Positions 62,278-64,000 of a stretch of DNA of 64,000 bases are shown piece after piece (within the stretch, counting starts at the first letter, position 1; every line of letters starts with the position of its first letter). The position numbers and the translations under genes were made by a program. This DNA is from JACMQX01 sp044225675 (GTDB taxonomy: Bacteria; Pseudomonadota; Gammaproteobacteria; Burkholderiales; Burkholderiaceae_C). The notes below the pieces were generated by a model. It was not told where the DNA came from and ran no database searches. It worked only from the letters and a program-made list of their open reading frames with translations. The stretch is from positions 62,001-126,000 of the forward strand of contig JBGAIH010000006.1 in the NCBI GenBank assembly GCA_044225675.1, given 5' to 3'.

Positions 62278-62720
62278 TGAACCTTCCCTACGGCGAACTC
62301 GCCATCGGCCAGAAGGCACGCTCGCGCGGGCGCACGCTGACCGAAACCGACGTCGTCAACTTCTGCGGCCTGACCGGCAACTGGCTGGAGATCCACGCCA
62401 ATGCCGAGTTCTCCAAGAAGTCGATGTACGGCCAGCGCGTCGTGCAGGGCGGGCTGGTGTTCGTGATCGGCAACGCGCTGATCGGCTTCGACTCGGCGGT
62501 GGTGGAAGCGTTCTACGGCGTGGACAAGCTGCGCTTCCTCAAGCCGAGCTTCATCGGCGACACCATCCATGCCGAAAGCGAAGTCATCGCGCTGCGCGAC
62601 AAGGGTGACAGGCACGGCATCGCCACGGCGCGGCTGACCATCGTCAACCAGCGCGGCGAACAGGTGCTCAGCTGCGAGTTCACGCTGCTGATCCGGCGCG
62701 AGCGGCTGGTCGTTGCGTGA
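62274..62720 (+). CDS. MaoC family (hot-dog fold) protein with altered catalytic motif
   Basis: This is a 148-residue hot-dog-fold protein of the MaoC/R-hydratase group. The hydratase motif reads TGNWLEIHANAEF, so the catalytic His41 is present, but the Asp usually found five residues before it is Asn36. The following segment GQRVVQGGLVF matches the conserved helix end. It may be a slow or atypical hydratase, or a thioesterase-like relative. ATG 62274 overlaps the stop of the CMD gene (ATGA). Confidence 0.9.
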   Translation: MMNLPYGELAIGQKARSRGRTLTETDVVNFCGLTGNWLEIHANAEFSKKSMYGQRVVQGGLVFVIGNALIGFDSAVVEAFYGVDKLRFLKPSFIGDTIHAESEVIALRDKGDRHGIATARLTIVNQRGEQVLSCEFTLLIRRERLVVA

Positions 62721-62771
62721 CGGGCCGGCACGCGGGATCCTGAATGAGAGAGAGAAAGAAAGTTTGAAGCC

Positions 62772-63911
62772 ATGAATTTCCTGACCGAAGAACAGCAGAT
62801 GTGGAAGGACACGGTCGACCGTGTCATGCAGGACGAGGTGACCAAGGAGTACGTGCGCCAGTGCGACATGGGCCGCGCCTATCCGTACGAGGCCTACGAC
62901 AAGATCGCGAAGATGGGCTGGCTGCGCCTGCTCGTGCCCGAGGACCACGGCGGCGACGGCGGCACGATCTTCGACTACGCGCTGATGTGCGAGGGCCTGG
63001 CGCGCTACGGATTCGACTTCGCCACCGCCTTCATGGTGTCGACCTTCACCGCCATGAACATCTGCAAGTTCGGCACGAAGGAGCAGCAGGAGCGCTTCCT
63101 GCCGGCCTTCATGAAGGGCGACATCCGCTTCTCGATCTCGATCTCCGAGCCCTCGGCCGGCTCCGACGCGGCGAACACGCGCACCCGCTCGGAAGAAACG
63201 CCCGAGGGCTGGCGCATCAACGGCCAGAAGCTGTGGTGCTCGGGCGCCGCGGCGAAGAACGTGGTCATCGCCATGCTCACGCGCAGCGACAAGGCCGCCG
63301 CCAAGCACAAGGGCCTGACCGTGCTGCTGGTGCCCAACGACACGCCGGGGCTGGACGTGCGCCGCCTGCCGACGATGGCGCGGCGCGCCACCGGCACGAC
63401 CGAAATCTTCATCGACAACGCGCTGGTGCCGCACGCCAACCTGCTGGGCGCCGCCGGCGACGGCTGGAAGATCATCACCGACCACCTGGAGCTCGAGCGC
63501 ATCGCCGTGGCCGCCGCCTACGTCGGCAACGCCCAGCAGGCGGTGAGCGAGGCGCTGCAGTACGCGCACGACCGCATCCAGTTCGACAAGGCGATCTACG
63601 ACTTCCAGGTGATCCGCCACATGCTGGCCGACATGCAGACCGCCGTGGACGCGGCGCGCCTGATGGTCTACCGCGCCGCCGACATGGCCTCGCGCGGCCT
63701 GCCCTGCCAGCGCGAGGTGTCGATGGCCAAGCTGATGGCGTCCGAGACGCTGCAGACCGTCACGCGCCAAGGCATGCAGATTTTGGGCGGCCACAGCATG
63801 CTGCCCGAGGCCGACATGGAGCGCTATTTCCGCGAAGGCATGCAGTCCACCATCGGCGGCGGCACCTCGCAGATCCAGCGCACGCTGATCGCCAAAGCCA
63901 TGAGCCTGTGA
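62772..63911 (+). CDS. acyl-CoA dehydrogenase family protein
   Basis: This is a 379-residue flavoprotein with SISEPSAGSDAANT, GQKLWCSGA and the C-terminal GGHSMLPEADMERYFREGMQSTIGGGTSQIQ. At the medium-chain position Gly replaces Glu (GGGT), but a Glu is present in LELERIAVA, where isovaleryl and long-chain enzymes carry the base. It is the second dehydrogenase of this operon. The next gene starts within its stop codon. Confidence 0.93.
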   Translation: MNFLTEEQQMWKDTVDRVMQDEVTKEYVRQCDMGRAYPYEAYDKIAKMGWLRLLVPEDHGGDGGTIFDYALMCEGLARYGFDFATAFMVSTFTAMNICKFGTKEQQERFLPAFMKGDIRFSISISEPSAGSDAANTRTRSEETPEGWRINGQKLWCSGAAAKNVVIAMLTRSDKAAAKHKGLTVLLVPNDTPGLDVRRLPTMARRATGTTEIFIDNALVPHANLLGAAGDGWKIITDHLELERIAVAAAYVGNAQQAVSEALQYAHDRIQFDKAIYDFQVIRHMLADMQTAVDAARLMVYRAADMASRGLPCQREVSMAKLMASETLQTVTRQGMQILGGHSMLPEADMERYFREGMQSTIGGGTSQIQRTLIAKAMSL

Positions 63912-64000
63912 TGAGCGGCAAGCATTCCACGAACCAACCACCGCTGCCCCTGGCCGGCGTGCGCGTGCTCGACCTCACGCGCATCATCGCCGGCCCCTGG
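63911..64000 (+). CDS. CaiB/BaiF (class III) CoA-transferase (3' truncated by window edge)
   Basis: Only the first 30 codons are in the window. The start ATG 63911 shares one base with the preceding stop (TGATG). After a short leader the diagnostic PLAGVRVLDLTRIIAGPW of class III CoA-transferases is complete. It would supply the CoA ester for the operon upstream by CoA transfer. Confidence 0.88.
   Translation, partial: MSGKHSTNQPPLPLAGVRVLDLTRIIAGPW

Overview
The window reads as chromosomal DNA of a high-GC betaproteobacterium, most likely a member of the Comamonadaceae (Burkholderiales). The reasons are the GC-rich codon use, a yggS/pilT/pilU block, an E. coli-like rsmI/yraN/SIS/BON cluster, several orphan Bug-type (tripartite tricarboxylate) binding proteins, and many CaiB, acyl-CoA dehydrogenase and crotonase genes. 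The genus cannot be fixed from the sequence alone. One run of 49 N (8290-8338) marks an assembly gap inside a LysR gene.

Layout. 1-7.9 kb is housekeeping: the end of an Lrp-type regulator, a DUF3617 protein, yggS divergent from pilT-pilU (twitching-motility ATPases), a beta-hydroxyacid dehydrogenase, and rsmI divergent from yraN, a GmhA/DiaA-type SIS protein and a DolP-like BON lipoprotein. 8-27 kb is a surface and secretion region. It holds a LysR gene, a large atypical gamma-glutamyltransferase lipoprotein, a two-partner-secretion locus and a second gamma-glutamyltransferase with its own LysR gene. The TpsB transporter of that locus is fused in frame to a complete general porin. Its 2816-residue TpsA exoprotein overlaps an exported dienelactone-hydrolase-like gene. 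27-33 kb holds a D-amino-acid dehydrogenase, two tiny genes, a nuclease-helicase with an iron-sulfur cluster, an orphan LuxR-type response regulator and a membrane-anchored cytochrome c. 33-40 kb is a complete RND drug-efflux operon (adaptor, pump, outer-membrane factor) with a divergent TetR repressor and an AcrR-like operator.

40-64 kb is devoted to acyl-CoA catabolism. A CaiB CoA-transferase, a LysR/Bug pair and an HMG-CoA-lyase-like enzyme come first, then tRNA-Arg(CCG). Next are two divergent operons: crotonase, Bug and three translationally coupled acyl-CoA dehydrogenases on the minus strand, and an NDP-forming acyl-CoA synthetase with a crotonase on the plus strand. They share a promoter region containing a perfect ATAACC-N3-GGTTAT palindrome. 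A LysR/crotonase pair, a Nudix hydrolase with an acyl-CoA dehydrogenase, and an eight-gene plus-strand operon running off the right edge complete the region. The substrates are not evident from the sequence.

The strongest candidates for something undescribed are the TpsB-porin double-barrel fusion with its linked TpsA and exported hydrolase, and the triple acyl-CoA dehydrogenase operon in which one subunit appears to lack the catalytic base. No CRISPR array, prophage, insertion sequence or integrase was seen.
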